Source of the DNA: Alphaproteobacteria bacterium
Lineage (GTDB): Bacteria; Pseudomonadota; Alphaproteobacteria; GCA-2731375
Direction: 5' to 3'
DNA: 64,000 nucleotides
Assembly: GCA_016776605.1 (NCBI GenBank)
Contig: JADHTB010000008.1
Location: forward strand, 62,001 to 126,000
Shown here: positions 1 through 9,263 of the stretch, in pieces
Layout of the letters: each line of letters begins with the position of its first letter
How positions within the stretch are numbered: position 1 is the stretch's first letter
Notes under the pieces: generated by a model
Databases searched by the model: none
What the model was told of the DNA's origin: nothing
Seen by the model: the letters and a program-made list of their open reading frames with translations, nothing else
Made by a program: the position numbers and the translations under genes

Positions 1-2
1 TG

Positions 3-980
3 ATGGCGATGCTGGAACATGATATCAACGGCCCCCTGGCCTGGACCGGGCGCGAACTGGCGGATGACGCCGGCTTGATCGCCCTGGAGGATGCCTGCCG
101 GGACGAATTGCTGGCACTGGCCGGTCTGTTGACGGCCAACCCCTTGCCGGTACTGTCCCTGCGCCTGGACGATTTCAAGCTGGAGAACTGCCGCGCCCTG
201 ATGGCGCGGGTGCGCCGGCAGTTGGACCAGGGCCTGGGTTTCGCCATTATCGACCGCCTGCCCCTTGAGCAGATAGATCAGCTTGGCGGCGAAGAGACCG
301 CGACGGCGCTGTATTGGCTGCTGGCATCCATGCTGGCCCGGCCGGTGGCGCAAAGCTGGGACGGCAAGATGCTGTATGACGTGCGCGATACCGGCAAACA
401 ACCGGGCAACGGCGTGCGCCCGGACGTTACCAGCGCGGGCCAGAACCTGCACACCGACAACAGCTATAACCTGTGCCCGCCGGATTATGTCGCCCTGCTC
501 TGCCGGCAGACGGCGATGCAGGGCGGGGTCAGCCAACTGGTCAGCTTTCATGCCGCGCACAACCGCATGCGGGCCGAATGCCCCGATCTACTGGCCCGGC
601 TGTATCAGGACTTTACCTTTGACCGTCAGCGGGAACATGCCCCGGACGATACAAAGGTGGTGCACCATCCGCTGTTTGCCTGGGACGGCGGGTGTCTGGT
701 GGGCCGGCTGTCCAAGCGCATGGTGATCCAGGGTTACGAGCTGGAAGACAAGGTCATGGACGAGACCGCCGCCGCCGCGCTGGCGGCGTTGGAGGCGACC
801 ATGACGGCGCCAGGCATGGGCAAGGAATTCCATTTCCAGCCCGGCCAGATCCAATTCGTCAACAACAAGACCTGCGGGCATGCCCGCACCGCCTTTACCG
901 ACTGGCCCGCGCCCAGGCCCAAGCGGCGCCTGATCCGCCTGTGGCTACGCCATCAGGGCCGGGCCTTTTACAATGGTTGA
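3..980 (+). CDS. TauD/TfdA-family Fe(II)/2-oxoglutarate dioxygenase
   Basis: A 325-residue protein of the TauD/TfdA (clavaminate synthase-like) family, which oxidises small molecules with Fe(II), O2 and 2-oxoglutarate. The iron-binding HxD is seen as HTD at residues 150-152, followed by a typical DNSYNL stretch. The distal histidine lies near residue 293 in NNKTCGHARTAF, and an arginine-rich RRLIRLWLR near 310 would hold 2-oxoglutarate. The window opens with TGATG, so the ATG may overlap the stop of an upstream gene, as in a translationally coupled operon. Only two bases precede it, so a start outside the window cannot be excluded. It converges with the cupin gene 9 bp away. The substrate is unknown. 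Confidence 0.85.
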   Translation: MAMLEHDINGPLAWTGRELADDAGLIALEDACRDELLALAGLLTANPLPVLSLRLDDFKLENCRALMARVRRQLDQGLGFAIIDRLPLEQIDQLGGEETATALYWLLASMLARPVAQSWDGKMLYDVRDTGKQPGNGVRPDVTSAGQNLHTDNSYNLCPPDYVALLCRQTAMQGGVSQLVSFHAAHNRMRAECPDLLARLYQDFTFDRQREHAPDDTKVVHHPLFAWDGGCLVGRLSKRMVIQGYELEDKVMDETAAAALAALEATMTAPGMGKEFHFQPGQIQFVNNKTCGHARTAFTDWPAPRPKRRLIRLWLRHQGRAFYNG

Positions 981-989
981 ATTAAGCGG

Positions 990-1412
990 CTAACCGGGCG
1001 CGTCGCAGACCACCGTGCCCATGTCGGCGGGAATAGAGACTTCCAGCAGCTCGAATGCATCCGAGGTGGCGATCTCGTTATGCGGCGTATCGCCTGGAAT
1101 ATACATGGAATCCCCGGCCGAAATCCGTTCAACCCGGCCACCGGCAAACTCCAGATCCACCCAACCGTTCAGCATATAGACCAACTGCCCCTCGCATAGG
1201 TGCACATGCCAGCCCGTCGGTTCTGACAGCCCGGCGGTGGACGAGGTGATCTGAGCCCGGATACGCCCCTGACTGGCCGCCGTGACGCCCAGTTCCCGAT
1301 ACTGCATAAAATCCCGCCGGCCCGGCACCATTATTGGGTTATCGGCCTTGGATAAGGCAATTTCCTGTCCCGTTGCCGCGCCGTCCGCCGACGCTGAAGC
1401 TTCCACACTCAT
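990..1412 (-). CDS. Cupin-domain protein
   Basis: A 140-residue single-domain cupin (small beta-barrel). Motif 1 is recognisable as GWHVHLCEGQLVYMLNG, with histidines, a glutamate and the glycine-rich turn. Motif 2 is in the segment with GDSMYIPGDTPHNEIA. These usually hold a metal. The start is supported by a purine-rich GGGGAGA site about 7 bases before the ATG. Such short cupins are binding proteins or simple enzymes, and no substrate can be assigned. The gene is convergent with the dioxygenase. Upstream lies an IS6 transposase remnant. Confidence 0.8.
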   Translation of the reverse strand: MSVEASASADGAATGQEIALSKADNPIMVPGRRDFMQYRELGVTAASQGRIRAQITSSTAGLSEPTGWHVHLCEGQLVYMLNGWVDLEFAGGRVERISAGDSMYIPGDTPHNEIATSDAFELLEVSIPADMGTVVCDAPG

Positions 1413-1520
1413 ATCGATCTCCCCTTCCCCATATCCGAAATAATATTGCGGGAAGAATGGTAGGATTGGCGGCGTGGCTTGGCAAGGGCAATAGCAGGGG
1501 GCATGGCCAGGCCGGCAAAA

Positions 1521-1733
1521 TCAATTCGAGCGAGGCGGGGCATGCGGGCAATCAAACCTGATCGGCAACGGGAAACAATAAGGGTCGCCAACCGTTTCAT
1601 GGCTGATATCGACGCCGCGTTCGTGGAGCAAATCCACGACCTGCCGCAGCGAAAGCGGAAACCGGATATACACCCTCACGGCCAAGTGGATGATCTCGGG
1701 GGACGTCTTGAAATATAGGAATGGATTTCTCAT
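1521..1733 (-). pseudogene. Truncated IS6-family transposase (N-terminal remnant)
   Basis: The first 45 or so codons (beginning MRNPFLYFKTSPEIIHLAVR, then a PLSLRQVVDLLHERGVDISHETV helix-turn-helix) match the N-terminus of IS6/IS26-type DDE transposases. After this the reading frame runs into unrelated residues (GDPYCFPLPIRF...) and stops. The DDE catalytic domain (about 180 residues) is missing. It is therefore a decayed insertion-sequence end. The sequence ccttgacactgcc (about 1779-1791) upstream of its start could be the old terminal repeat, but no partner repeat was found. Not functional. Confidence 0.7.
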
Positions 1734-1894
1734 TGAAGGACGTTACGAAACGCGCCTCACCGGCTCAAGCCTGCTTGCCTTGACACTGCCCTCACTCGCC
1801 TTTGCCGAATGGCGTCAAATTGCCGCTTGAAACTACAGGTGGCTTCTATTTTCTGCCACACCCACTTTCCGCTGACAGCGCCAAGTAAACGCTT
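1734..1894. other. Gap between IS6 remnant and glk
   Basis: No gene or clear terminator is seen. The part nearest the transposase remnant probably belongs to the same decayed insertion sequence. The rest is the region downstream of the glucokinase gene. Confidence 0.4.
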
Positions 1895-2848
1895 TCATCG
1901 TGCGTAGGTGCCTGACCCTGCTAGATGGGCAAGTCCGGTGAGCGCGGGCAGAGGTTTGACGATCACGCAAGTGGCAATCGAAGCAACAAAATGCGAAAGC
2001 CGGCCCTTGGCCTCGAAGTGCTGACGAAACTCGTCGTGATCGAATAGTTGGCCCAGAAGGGGGACAATGCCGCCGGCGATATAGATCCCGCCACGTGCAC
2101 CGTAGATCAGGGCGAGATCGCCTGAAAAGCTGCCGAGCAGACGGCAGAACGTCGTCAAGACCCGTTGCGCAACCGGTTCCGTCCCGGCCGCTGCCATCCG
2201 GGTGATGTCTTCCGGCGACAGATGCTCGTCGTCGCTACCGACACCGGTCACGGCCCGGACGGCCCGGTACAGGCGCACCAAACCTGGACCGGACAGCACT
2301 GCTTCGTAACTGACGTGGCCGCGTTCTCTCCGCAAATGGTCTAGGAGAGCAGAATCGAAATCGCCTTGTGCTGCGAGGTTCGCGTGCCCACCCTCGCCCT
2401 CGACCGCGGTCCATCCTTGTGGTGTCGGGACCAGGGCGGCAACACCGAGCCCCGTTCCCGGCCCGATCACTGCCATCGTCGCACCAACGCAGAAGCTGCC
2501 GCCGCCGATCTGCAACCGATCCGCCGCTCCCAATGTCGGCAGGCACCAGGCTGTAGCGGCCATATCGTTGATGATATGACACGATTCCAGTCCGGTTTCC
2601 TGCTTCAGTTCGGAACAGCTGAAACGCCAGCCGAGATTGGTCAAACGGACCGCGTCGCCGTCGACCGGGCCAGCGACGGCCAACAACAGGGACCTCGGTT
2701 TCTGCTCCAGGATCGGCAGCACGTCGGCGATCACCGCCTCTATGCCGGAGAACTCGGTACAAGTGCGATCGATCGTCCGGCCCAACAGCCGCCCCTGCTC
2801 ACACAGTTGGAAACGTGCGTGCGTGCCGCCAATATCACCTAACAGCAT
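1895..2848 (-). CDS. glk: Glucokinase (Glk)
   Basis: ATP-dependent glucokinase, converting glucose to glucose 6-phosphate in the cytoplasm; 317 residues, normal for the proteobacterial Glk family (PF02685). Visible motifs are the N-terminal phosphate loop LGDIGGTHARF, the substrate region VAGPVDGD, INDMAATAWCLP, the IGPGTGLGVA glycine-rich segment, and VEGEGGHANLA. The ATG at 2848 overlaps the otsA stop codon as ATGA, which indicates translational coupling; a GTG one codon upstream (2851) is possible. As last gene of the trehalose operon it can rephosphorylate glucose released from trehalose or glucan by the GH15 enzyme. Confidence 0.92.
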   Translation of the reverse strand: MLLGDIGGTHARFQLCEQGRLLGRTIDRTCTEFSGIEAVIADVLPILEQKPRSLLLAVAGPVDGDAVRLTNLGWRFSCSELKQETGLESCHIINDMAATAWCLPTLGAADRLQIGGGSFCVGATMAVIGPGTGLGVAALVPTPQGWTAVEGEGGHANLAAQGDFDSALLDHLRRERGHVSYEAVLSGPGLVRLYRAVRAVTGVGSDDEHLSPEDITRMAAAGTEPVAQRVLTTFCRLLGSFSGDLALIYGARGGIYIAGGIVPLLGQLFDHDEFRQHFEAKGRLSHFVASIATCVIVKPLPALTGLAHLAGSGTYAR

Positions 2849-4254
2849 CACGAGGCTTCTACCGCCTTAACTTTCAAGGCAGAGACCTTCCGGAGCCTTT
2901 CGACGAAGTCATCGCGCCAGCAGGACACGTCCTCTTTGGTGACGTTATCGAACAACTGACGCCAGCGCTCGCAGCGCTCCTCCAGCGGCATGTTCATCGC
3001 CCGCTGCAGGGCTTCCACGACCGCGTCGCTATCATAGGGATTGACGATCAGGGCGGCATCCAGTTGCTGCGCGGCGCCGGCAAAGCGCGACAGTATCAGG
3101 ACGCCCGGGTCCTCCGGATCCTGCGCCGCCACGTATTCCTTGGCGACCAAATTCATGCCGTCGCGCAAAGGCGTGATAAGAGCGATTTCGCTGGCGCGAT
3201 AGAGGCCGGCAAGTGAACGCCGCGGGTAGGAGCGATTGACATAGCGTATGGGCACCCAGTCAAAGTCGGCGAACTGTCCGTTGATCCGGCCGGCGGCGCT
3301 CTGCAACTCCTCCTGAATGTCGATATAGTCCGGCACATCGGCCCGAGATGTCGTCGCGATCTGCAACAGACTGACCCGGTCACGGTTTTCTGGATACTGG
3401 GTGAGCAGCCGTTCGAATGCGGCAAAGCGCTCCGGCAAACCTTTAGTGTAGTCTAGTCGGTCAACGCCGATGATCATTTTACGTTCGCCCATGCTCTTGC
3501 GCATGCGATCATGGTGGCGCACCGCCTCCGGTGACCAGGCCATTTCACTCATATCTTTGGCGTCAATGCCGATAGGAAAGGCGTCCGCGTAGACGGTCTG
3601 GCCAAAAGCCGCATAGCGTCCGTCGGGAAGAACCTCGCCGCCGGCCTCATGCAGAACATAGTCTTCGAATTCTTGAAGATCGGACTCGGTCTGAAATCCG
3701 ATCAAATCGTAGGCGAACAGGGCACGGACAATCGCCTGATGATTGGGCAGGGTGAGCAGAACCTGCGGCGCAGGAAAGGGTATGTGCAGAAAGAAGCCCA
3801 TGGGTTGTTCGTAACCCATTCCCCTAAGTTCCTCGGCACAGGGAATCAGATGGTAGTCGTGCACCCAAATTAGGTCATCTGGCTGCAACAGCGGTGCCAG
3901 GCCGTGCGCGAAACGCGCGTTGACACGAAAATAACTCTTGTCGTGGCTGCGCTCGTAAGCCGCCAGGTCGGTGCGATAGTGGAACAAAGGCCACAGTGTG
4001 CTGTTAGCGAAGCCGTTGTAATATTCGTCATAATCTTCGTGGCTGAGATCCGTCGTGGCGACAGTGACACCGTCGCTGTGGGCGATGTAGGCCTTGGTCT
4101 TGACATTGTCCACGACCTTGCCGCTCCAGCCGAACCACACGCCGTCGTATTTCTTTAACGCGGCATAGAGAGCCACGGCGAGACCGCCCGCCGCCGCCTT
4201 GTCCTTAGGTCCGGGCACCGACACGCGGTTGGATACGACGATAAGGCGGCTCAT
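2848..4254 (-). CDS. otsA: Trehalose-6-phosphate synthase (OtsA)
   Basis: A GT20 glycosyltransferase of 468 residues that joins UDP-glucose and glucose 6-phosphate into trehalose 6-phosphate. Seen: N-terminal SNRVSVPG, the GGLAVAL loop, WFGWSGKV, the WVHDYHLIP segment with the active-site His/Asp, [14 protein letters not shown], and the C-terminal [14 protein letters not shown] region that contacts UDP-glucose. The gene starts within the last codons of the GH15 gene (4-base overlap) and its stop overlaps glk. Both overlaps point to one polycistronic message. Trehalose is a compatible solute, so osmotic or desiccation control is likely, but no regulatory site is recognised. Confidence 0.95.
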   Translation of the reverse strand: MSRLIVVSNRVSVPGPKDKAAAGGLAVALYAALKKYDGVWFGWSGKVVDNVKTKAYIAHSDGVTVATTDLSHEDYDEYYNGFANSTLWPLFHYRTDLAAYERSHDKSYFRVNARFAHGLAPLLQPDDLIWVHDYHLIPCAEELRGMGYEQPMGFFLHIPFPAPQVLLTLPNHQAIVRALFAYDLIGFQTESDLQEFEDYVLHEAGGEVLPDGRYAAFGQTVYADAFPIGIDAKDMSEMAWSPEAVRHHDRMRKSMGERKMIIGVDRLDYTKGLPERFAAFERLLTQYPENRDRVSLLQIATTSRADVPDYIDIQEELQSAAGRINGQFADFDWVPIRYVNRSYPRRSLAGLYRASEIALITPLRDGMNLVAKEYVAAQDPEDPGVLILSRFAGAAQQLDAALIVNPYDSDAVVEALQRAMNMPLEERCERWRQLFDNVTKEDVSCWRDDFVERLRKVSALKVKAVEAS

Positions 4255-6044
4255 ATCACTTCCTCCCAGGCGCGGCTTAGATGGATGGCGCTATTGATGA
4301 TCCCTACCAAAGAGTATGTCTGCGGATAGTTGCCCCATAGTTCGCCGGTTACAGGATCAATGTCCTCAGAGAGCAGACCGGCATTATTGCGGCAGCTCAG
4401 CATGGCGTCGAAAATCTCGCGCGCCTCCTTGCTTCGGCCCATGGCGGCCAATGCTTCAATATACCAAAAAGTACAGACATTGAATGCGTTCACCGGCCGG
4501 CCGAAATCGTCGGACACCGCGTAGCGAAACATATGGTTGCCTTTGAGCAGCGCTTTCTCCAATGCTTCGACGGTGCGCAGGAAGCGGTGATCACTCGGCT
4601 CGATATAAGCAAGTTCGGCCATGAGCAGCAGGCTGGCGTCAGCCTCACCTTCGCCGAACGCGTTGGTGAACATCTGCCTGTCTTCGTCCCAGGCGCGATC
4701 GGCAATAACGGCATGGATCTCGGCCGCCCGTTCCCGCCAATGGTCGGCACGGTCGGCTAGCCCTATATGCGCGGCGATTTTCGCCAGGCGGTCGCAGGCC
4801 GTCCAGCACATCAGACTGGAAAACGTGTGGACTCTGTTCTTGGTGCGGAACTCCCAAAGGCCTGCGTCGGGCTGGTCATGGAGCGCATACGCCCGGTCGC
4901 CGACTTTCTCCAGGGTTTCGAAATCTTGCCGGGTCGGTCGTCGCAATAGCCGTGAATCGAAGAAAGCTTGTGCATTCGACAGGACCACTTGCCCGTAGAC
5001 GTCGTGCTGCAGATGCTCGAACGCCTGGTTTCCGACGCGCACTGGTCCCATGCCGCCATAGCCGGTCAGACTATCGACCTCGCGCTCCTTCAAATTGCTT
5101 TCCAGACCGATGCCATAGACCGGCTGCAAATGCTCGCCGTCGACGATCCCGGGCAGATTACGCAGGTAGCGCAGATACCCTTCCATTATGTCGACGGCAC
5201 CCAGACGGTTGAGCGCGCGAACGACAAAATAGGCATCTCTGAGCCAGCAGTAGCGGTAGTCCCAGTTGCGGCCGGAATGGGCCGACTCTGGAATCGATGT
5301 CGTCATCGCCGCGATGATGGCGCCGGTCTCCTCGAACCAGCACAGTTTCAAGCCGATCGCCGAACGGATAACGGCCTCCTGGTAGTCGAGCGGCACGGCC
5401 AGATGCCGGACCCATTCCTGCCAGTAGGCGATCGTGTTGCCGAGGAACTCCGAGGAGGTTTCTCGGACCGAACGGGTGAAGGTTTCATCCGGACCCAGGA
5501 ACAGAGCAATCGGATCCTCTAGATGAAATGCCGTTCCCTCGCGGATGAATGAGACTGGTGCGTTCGTTGTCAAACGCAAGGTTTGATCGGGACCCATGTA
5601 CCGAATGTGGTTGGAACCGTGCGTAATCTCCGGTTTTTCAGCGCCGTAATTAAACAACGGCTTGAGTTGTATGCGCAGGCGCGGTGCGCCGTTCACCGGG
5701 CGAACGATCCGCATCAGCGCCGCCGGCCGATAAAGCCGGCCAAACTGACGGAAGCGCGGCGCGAAATCAACGATTTCCAGCGCTCGTCCGGCCGTATCGG
5801 TCAACTTGGTGACCAGGACGGCGGTGTTCTCGATGTAGCGTTGTTCCGCCTTGGCCAGATCTTCGACCTCGATGGCAAAGGTCCCTTCACTGTCGCCGGT
5901 TTGGTCCCTGAGCAACTCGCAGAACACCGGATCGCCGTCGAAACGGGGCAGGCAGGACCAAACAATGCGGCCTTGCGAATCGATCAACGCGTTTATCACG
6001 CAGTTGCCGATGACGCCAAGATCCAGGTTTTCCGGTCGCATCAT
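4251..6044 (-). CDS. Glycoside hydrolase family 15 protein (glucoamylase/trehalase-like)
   Basis: A 597-residue GH15 enzyme with an N-terminal beta-sandwich (about 1-220) and a C-terminal alpha/alpha toroid. Family marks are YRYCWLRDAYFVVRAL near residue 265, the GYGGMGPVRVGNQAFEH segment with DVYGQV after it, and the C-terminal LLSEDIDPVTGELWGNYPQ with a likely catalytic glutamate. There is no signal peptide, so it acts in the cytoplasm. GH15 contains both glucoamylases and trehalases. Its position between otsB and otsA suggests trehalose hydrolysis, but short glucans are possible. Two adjacent ATGs (6044, 6041) overlap the otsB stop. Confidence 0.88.
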   Translation of the reverse strand: MMRPENLDLGVIGNCVINALIDSQGRIVWSCLPRFDGDPVFCELLRDQTGDSEGTFAIEVEDLAKAEQRYIENTAVLVTKLTDTAGRALEIVDFAPRFRQFGRLYRPAALMRIVRPVNGAPRLRIQLKPLFNYGAEKPEITHGSNHIRYMGPDQTLRLTTNAPVSFIREGTAFHLEDPIALFLGPDETFTRSVRETSSEFLGNTIAYWQEWVRHLAVPLDYQEAVIRSAIGLKLCWFEETGAIIAAMTTSIPESAHSGRNWDYRYCWLRDAYFVVRALNRLGAVDIMEGYLRYLRNLPGIVDGEHLQPVYGIGLESNLKEREVDSLTGYGGMGPVRVGNQAFEHLQHDVYGQVVLSNAQAFFDSRLLRRPTRQDFETLEKVGDRAYALHDQPDAGLWEFRTKNRVHTFSSLMCWTACDRLAKIAAHIGLADRADHWRERAAEIHAVIADRAWDEDRQMFTNAFGEGEADASLLLMAELAYIEPSDHRFLRTVEALEKALLKGNHMFRYAVSDDFGRPVNAFNVCTFWYIEALAAMGRSKEAREIFDAMLSCRNNAGLLSEDIDPVTGELWGNYPQTYSLVGIINSAIHLSRAWEEVI

Positions 6045-6805
6045 CGCCCCCCTTCAGGTGTTTTCAGGCTGCCAAAGGCCGCCAACCAGCGACGCAGATC
6101 GGCCACCGTCGCGATCCGATGAGCGGCGAGGGTGTCGCCGTCGCCCACTTTGATGGACAGTCCGCCCATGCCATTAACGACGGCGAACGCATCCTCGTCG
6201 GTAATGTCGTCGCCGGCGTAGACTGGCCGTCGCCCGGCGAATGGTGTCTGCGCCATCAAAAATGCGACGGCGTCGCCCTTGTCATGGCCGTCGGCCTTGA
6301 TTTCGCGTACCATTTTCCCTCTCAACATGACCAGTTCACCACCGCTCTCATCGGCGAGGCTTCGCACCAGACGATCGCAAGCCTCTTCGTGGACCGGCGA
6401 CTGACGATAATGCAGGGCTAGGGCGCGTCCCTTGTCTTCCAGCAGCACGCCGTCGTGCGCTTCGGTGAATTCATTCAATTTCGCGCGGATCGCCGCCAAC
6501 GCATCATGCGGAATGTCACGATGGTGGACGAAGCCATCCGGTGTCCGCAGTTCGTGACCGTGCTGACCGGCGACCACTTTGATAGCTCTGCCAAGCAGCC
6601 GGTCTATCTGTTGGATGGGGCGCCCTGTGACTATGGCCAGGGAGCCATCCAGCGCACGTTCGGTCGCACGCAGAAGATTCGCCAGTTCCGCATCGCCTGC
6701 AACCGCTTCCGGCCGGTCTGCGAATTCCACCAGGGTGCCGTCAAAGTCAAGGAACAAAGCCCAATCGAACTCGGGCTGTGGCGGGAATAAATCGAGCTTC
6801 ACCAA
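6041..6805 (-). CDS. otsB: Trehalose-6-phosphate phosphatase (OtsB)
   Basis: A HAD-superfamily phosphatase of 254 residues that removes phosphate from trehalose 6-phosphate. HAD motif I is LDFDGTLVEF near residue 20, with the nucleophile and acid aspartates. Motif II threonine is in AIVTGR. Motif IV is GDDITDEDAF near 218, the signature of the trehalose phosphatase family. It is the first gene of the otsB - GH15 - otsA - glk operon, so the promoter should lie in the roughly 700-bp gap upstream. The gene overlaps the next one by 4 bases. Confidence 0.94.
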   Translation of the reverse strand: MVKLDLFPPQPEFDWALFLDFDGTLVEFADRPEAVAGDAELANLLRATERALDGSLAIVTGRPIQQIDRLLGRAIKVVAGQHGHELRTPDGFVHHRDIPHDALAAIRAKLNEFTEAHDGVLLEDKGRALALHYRQSPVHEEACDRLVRSLADESGGELVMLRGKMVREIKADGHDKGDAVAFLMAQTPFAGRRPVYAGDDITDEDAFAVVNGMGGLSIKVGDGDTLAAHRIATVADLRRWLAAFGSLKTPEGGR

Positions 6806-7511
6806 AACTTCACCAAAATGGTCCGGGTCATACCTCGTGACCGCTTTCTAGTCTACAATGCCATTCATTACCAGTCATCAACGGACAATCCAAAACTGCT
6901 ATAGTTTTTCTCGGCAGTGTCAGAGCAGCATTGTCACGTTAACCGGTCTGCTAGTTTCTCCAGCTTCCAGATAAAATTCTCCGTGCCACGGGGCAGGCCT
7001 TTGGCAGCATTGCGCCGCAAGAGGAAACAATAAGGTAGCATCCGTTTTTCCGCGTTGCGCTGTTACCCCGATATCAAGCTAAGCCAAAAAAGATCTTGGA
7101 CCATCGAGAATGACCCGTCTCCTATGCGTGGAGGATAGTGCCGGACTATCCGGCATAACCCTCGATAGAGGCGTAGTGTGAGGCGGGTCACCTCAGCTTC
7201 GAACGGACATGGGGTCTAGGGGTCAATGGCGTCGCGCTTCAGTCGAAGGTTCGCCGCTGAGTGGCATTATCATAGCGATCACGCGATGGCCGTTCATTGG
7301 CACGCTCCGATGCTAATGGCCTTCTCGCCCTGACAGGAAATTTACCCCTGAGGGCGGCCGTCGGCATGGGTACTGTAAATCTGTTTATCGGCACCCATCT
7401 GTCACTGGCCAATGTCGGCGCCGCCCCCGATTGCGGGCGTCTAGTGTAAGGTTGGGAAAGCGGGCGTACCGGCGTATGCTTTTGGCAAGATAAAACCTGG
7501 AGCAGCGTGTG
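6806..7511. other. Long intergenic region between divergent otsB and amidohydrolase genes
   Basis: About 700 bp without a convincing coding region. It separates divergent transcription units and must hold both promoters, but no consensus -35/-10 pair stands out. The notable content is a strong three-way-junction inverted repeat at 7112-7189 (separate entry). The sequence nearest 7400-7510 is ordinary leader sequence of the amidohydrolase gene. Confidence 0.4.
7112..7189 (+). ncRNA. Predicted structured RNA/three-way junction (unassigned)
   Basis: By hand folding, gacccgtctc (7112-7121) pairs with gaggcgggtc (7180-7189), ten pairs with one G-U. The helix is extended by ctatg/cgtag (7122-7126 with 7172-7176). 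Inside are two hairpins: ggatagt/actatcc (7133-7139 with 7145-7151, loop gccgg) and cctc/gagg around a gata tetraloop (about 7160-7171). This is a compact three-way junction of 78 nt. It matches no riboswitch I recognise and lies about 320 nt before the next plus-strand gene. The strand is uncertain because the pairing works almost equally on both. It could also be a mobile-element end. Confidence 0.3.
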
Positions 7512-9221
7512 ATGAGCGATAAACCGGATCTGATCATACGCGGCGGCACCATCGTCGACGGCTCAGGCGGGCCCATGGTGGTTGCCGACGTGGCGGTTTC
7601 GGATGGCCGGATCATCGCCGTGGGCCAGGTAAAGGAAACCGGTGCGGAAGAGATCGACGCACGTGGCCGGTTGGTCATGCCTGGCTTCGTCGATGTGCAC
7701 ACCCACTATGACGCGCAGGTTACCTGGGCCAACCAGATGATGCCGTCGTCATGCAATGGTGTAACGACGGTGCTGATGGGCAATTGCGGCGTCGGGTTTG
7801 CGCCCGTGCGGCCGGACCACCACGACCTGCTGATCTCGCTGATGGAGGGGGTGGAAGACATCCCCGAAGTGGTGATGCAGGCGGGGCTGCCTTGGACGTG
7901 GAGCAGTTTCCCCGACTATCTCGACACCCTCGCCGCGCGGCAATACGACGTGGACGTGGCAACCCAGGTCCCACATGCGGCTCTCAGGGTCTTCGTGATG
8001 GGAGAGCGCGGCGCCAACCGTGAAGCGGCGACGGCGGCGGATCGTGCGGAGATGGCGCGGCTTGCCGCGGACGGCATTTTGGCGGGGGCGTTTGGGTTTT
8101 CGACTTCACGGCTGCTGCAGCACCGCACGGCGGCGGGAGCGCCGATCCCGTCCTACGGCGCGGCGGAGGTGGAATTGGCCGAGATCGCCGATGCGGTTGC
8201 CCAAGTCGGACGCGGTTGGATCCAAGTCGTTGGCGACTACGGAGACGCGATTGACCAGGAATTCGGTCTACTCACCCGTCTGGCAAAAAGGTCGGGACGT
8301 CCTTTGACACTCACGCTTTTGCAAAAAGATTCCCATCCCGGGCAATGGCGCGATCTGCTGGGCCGGATTGCGGCCGCCAATGCCGAGGGTCTTCAAATCA
8401 CCGGTCAAATCCGTGGACGGCCAACCAGCGTATTACTCGGCTTCGAGCTGTCTTTGAACCCGTTTCTCGATCATGACAGCTGGCAAGAAGTGGCGCCGTT
8501 GGAGATGGACGCGCGTATCGCAATTTTGCGCGATCCAAATTTCCGGGCACGCTTGCTTGCCGAGCCCGGTAAAAACTCAGCGCTGGCTGGCCGGCTACGG
8601 GACTGGGACAGGATCTTCCCGTTCTACTATCCGCTGCAATACGAACCTGATCCGAGCACCAGCGTCGGGGCCGAGGCACGGCGGCGCGGCATGGATCCGG
8701 CCGAACTGGCTTACGATTTGATGCTGGAGAAAGACGGCCGCGCGCTGCTCTATCATCCGATGACGAACTACGCCGGTGGCGACATGGCGTCAGTGTACGA
8801 GATGCTGGGGCATCCCAACACGTTGATCGGTCTGGGCGACGGAGGCGCGCATGTCGGGATTATGTGCGACGCGACTGACATGGTACACACGCTGACCCAT
8901 TGGACGCGCGACCGCACGCGCGGACCCAGGCACCGCATCGAGGAGGTGGTGCGGCGGCTGACCTCCGCCAATGCCGAAGCTATTGGGCTCCATGATCGCG
9001 GACGGATTGCCCCAGGCATGCGGGCTGATATCAATGTCGTTGATTACGAAGCATTGCAGCTTCAAGTGCCCGAGGTGCGCTACGACCTTCCCGCAGGGGG
9101 AAAGCGGCTTCTGCAGCGCTCCACGGGGTTCGACGCGACGATGGTGGCCGGCGTTCCGGTATGGCGCCATGGCGAGGCAACGGGAGCTCTGCCCGGACGA
9201 TTGCTGCGGAGCCGTCATTGA
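7512..9221 (+). CDS. N-acyl-D-amino-acid deacylase family amidohydrolase
   Basis: A 569-residue metal-dependent amidohydrolase of the D-aminoacylase/dihydroorotase-like group (PF07969). It opens with the small beta-sandwich [16 protein letters not shown], typical of the family. The metal-binding HxH is in [15 protein letters not shown] near residue 65. Further markers are [10 protein letters not shown] and the late [17 protein letters not shown], which contributes a metal or catalytic Asp. The ATG at 7512 is preferred over the GTG immediately upstream. Likely reaction: hydrolysis of an N-acyl-D-amino acid or related amide. The substrate cannot be set from sequence. The luciferase-like gene follows 42 bp later. 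Confidence 0.82.
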   Translation: MSDKPDLIIRGGTIVDGSGGPMVVADVAVSDGRIIAVGQVKETGAEEIDARGRLVMPGFVDVHTHYDAQVTWANQMMPSSCNGVTTVLMGNCGVGFAPVRPDHHDLLISLMEGVEDIPEVVMQAGLPWTWSSFPDYLDTLAARQYDVDVATQVPHAALRVFVMGERGANREAATAADRAEMARLAADGILAGAFGFSTSRLLQHRTAAGAPIPSYGAAEVELAEIADAVAQVGRGWIQVVGDYGDAIDQEFGLLTRLAKRSGRPLTLTLLQKDSHPGQWRDLLGRIAAANAEGLQITGQIRGRPTSVLLGFELSLNPFLDHDSWQEVAPLEMDARIAILRDPNFRARLLAEPGKNSALAGRLRDWDRIFPFYYPLQYEPDPSTSVGAEARRRGMDPAELAYDLMLEKDGRALLYHPMTNYAGGDMASVYEMLGHPNTLIGLGDGGAHVGIMCDATDMVHTLTHWTRDRTRGPRHRIEEVVRRLTSANAEAIGLHDRGRIAPGMRADINVVDYEALQLQVPEVRYDLPAGGKRLLQRSTGFDATMVAGVPVWRHGEATGALPGRLLRSRH

Positions 9222-9263
9222 GCTGGATAGGTGGGATCAGAGTTGATTGATGGGGATAAGAGC

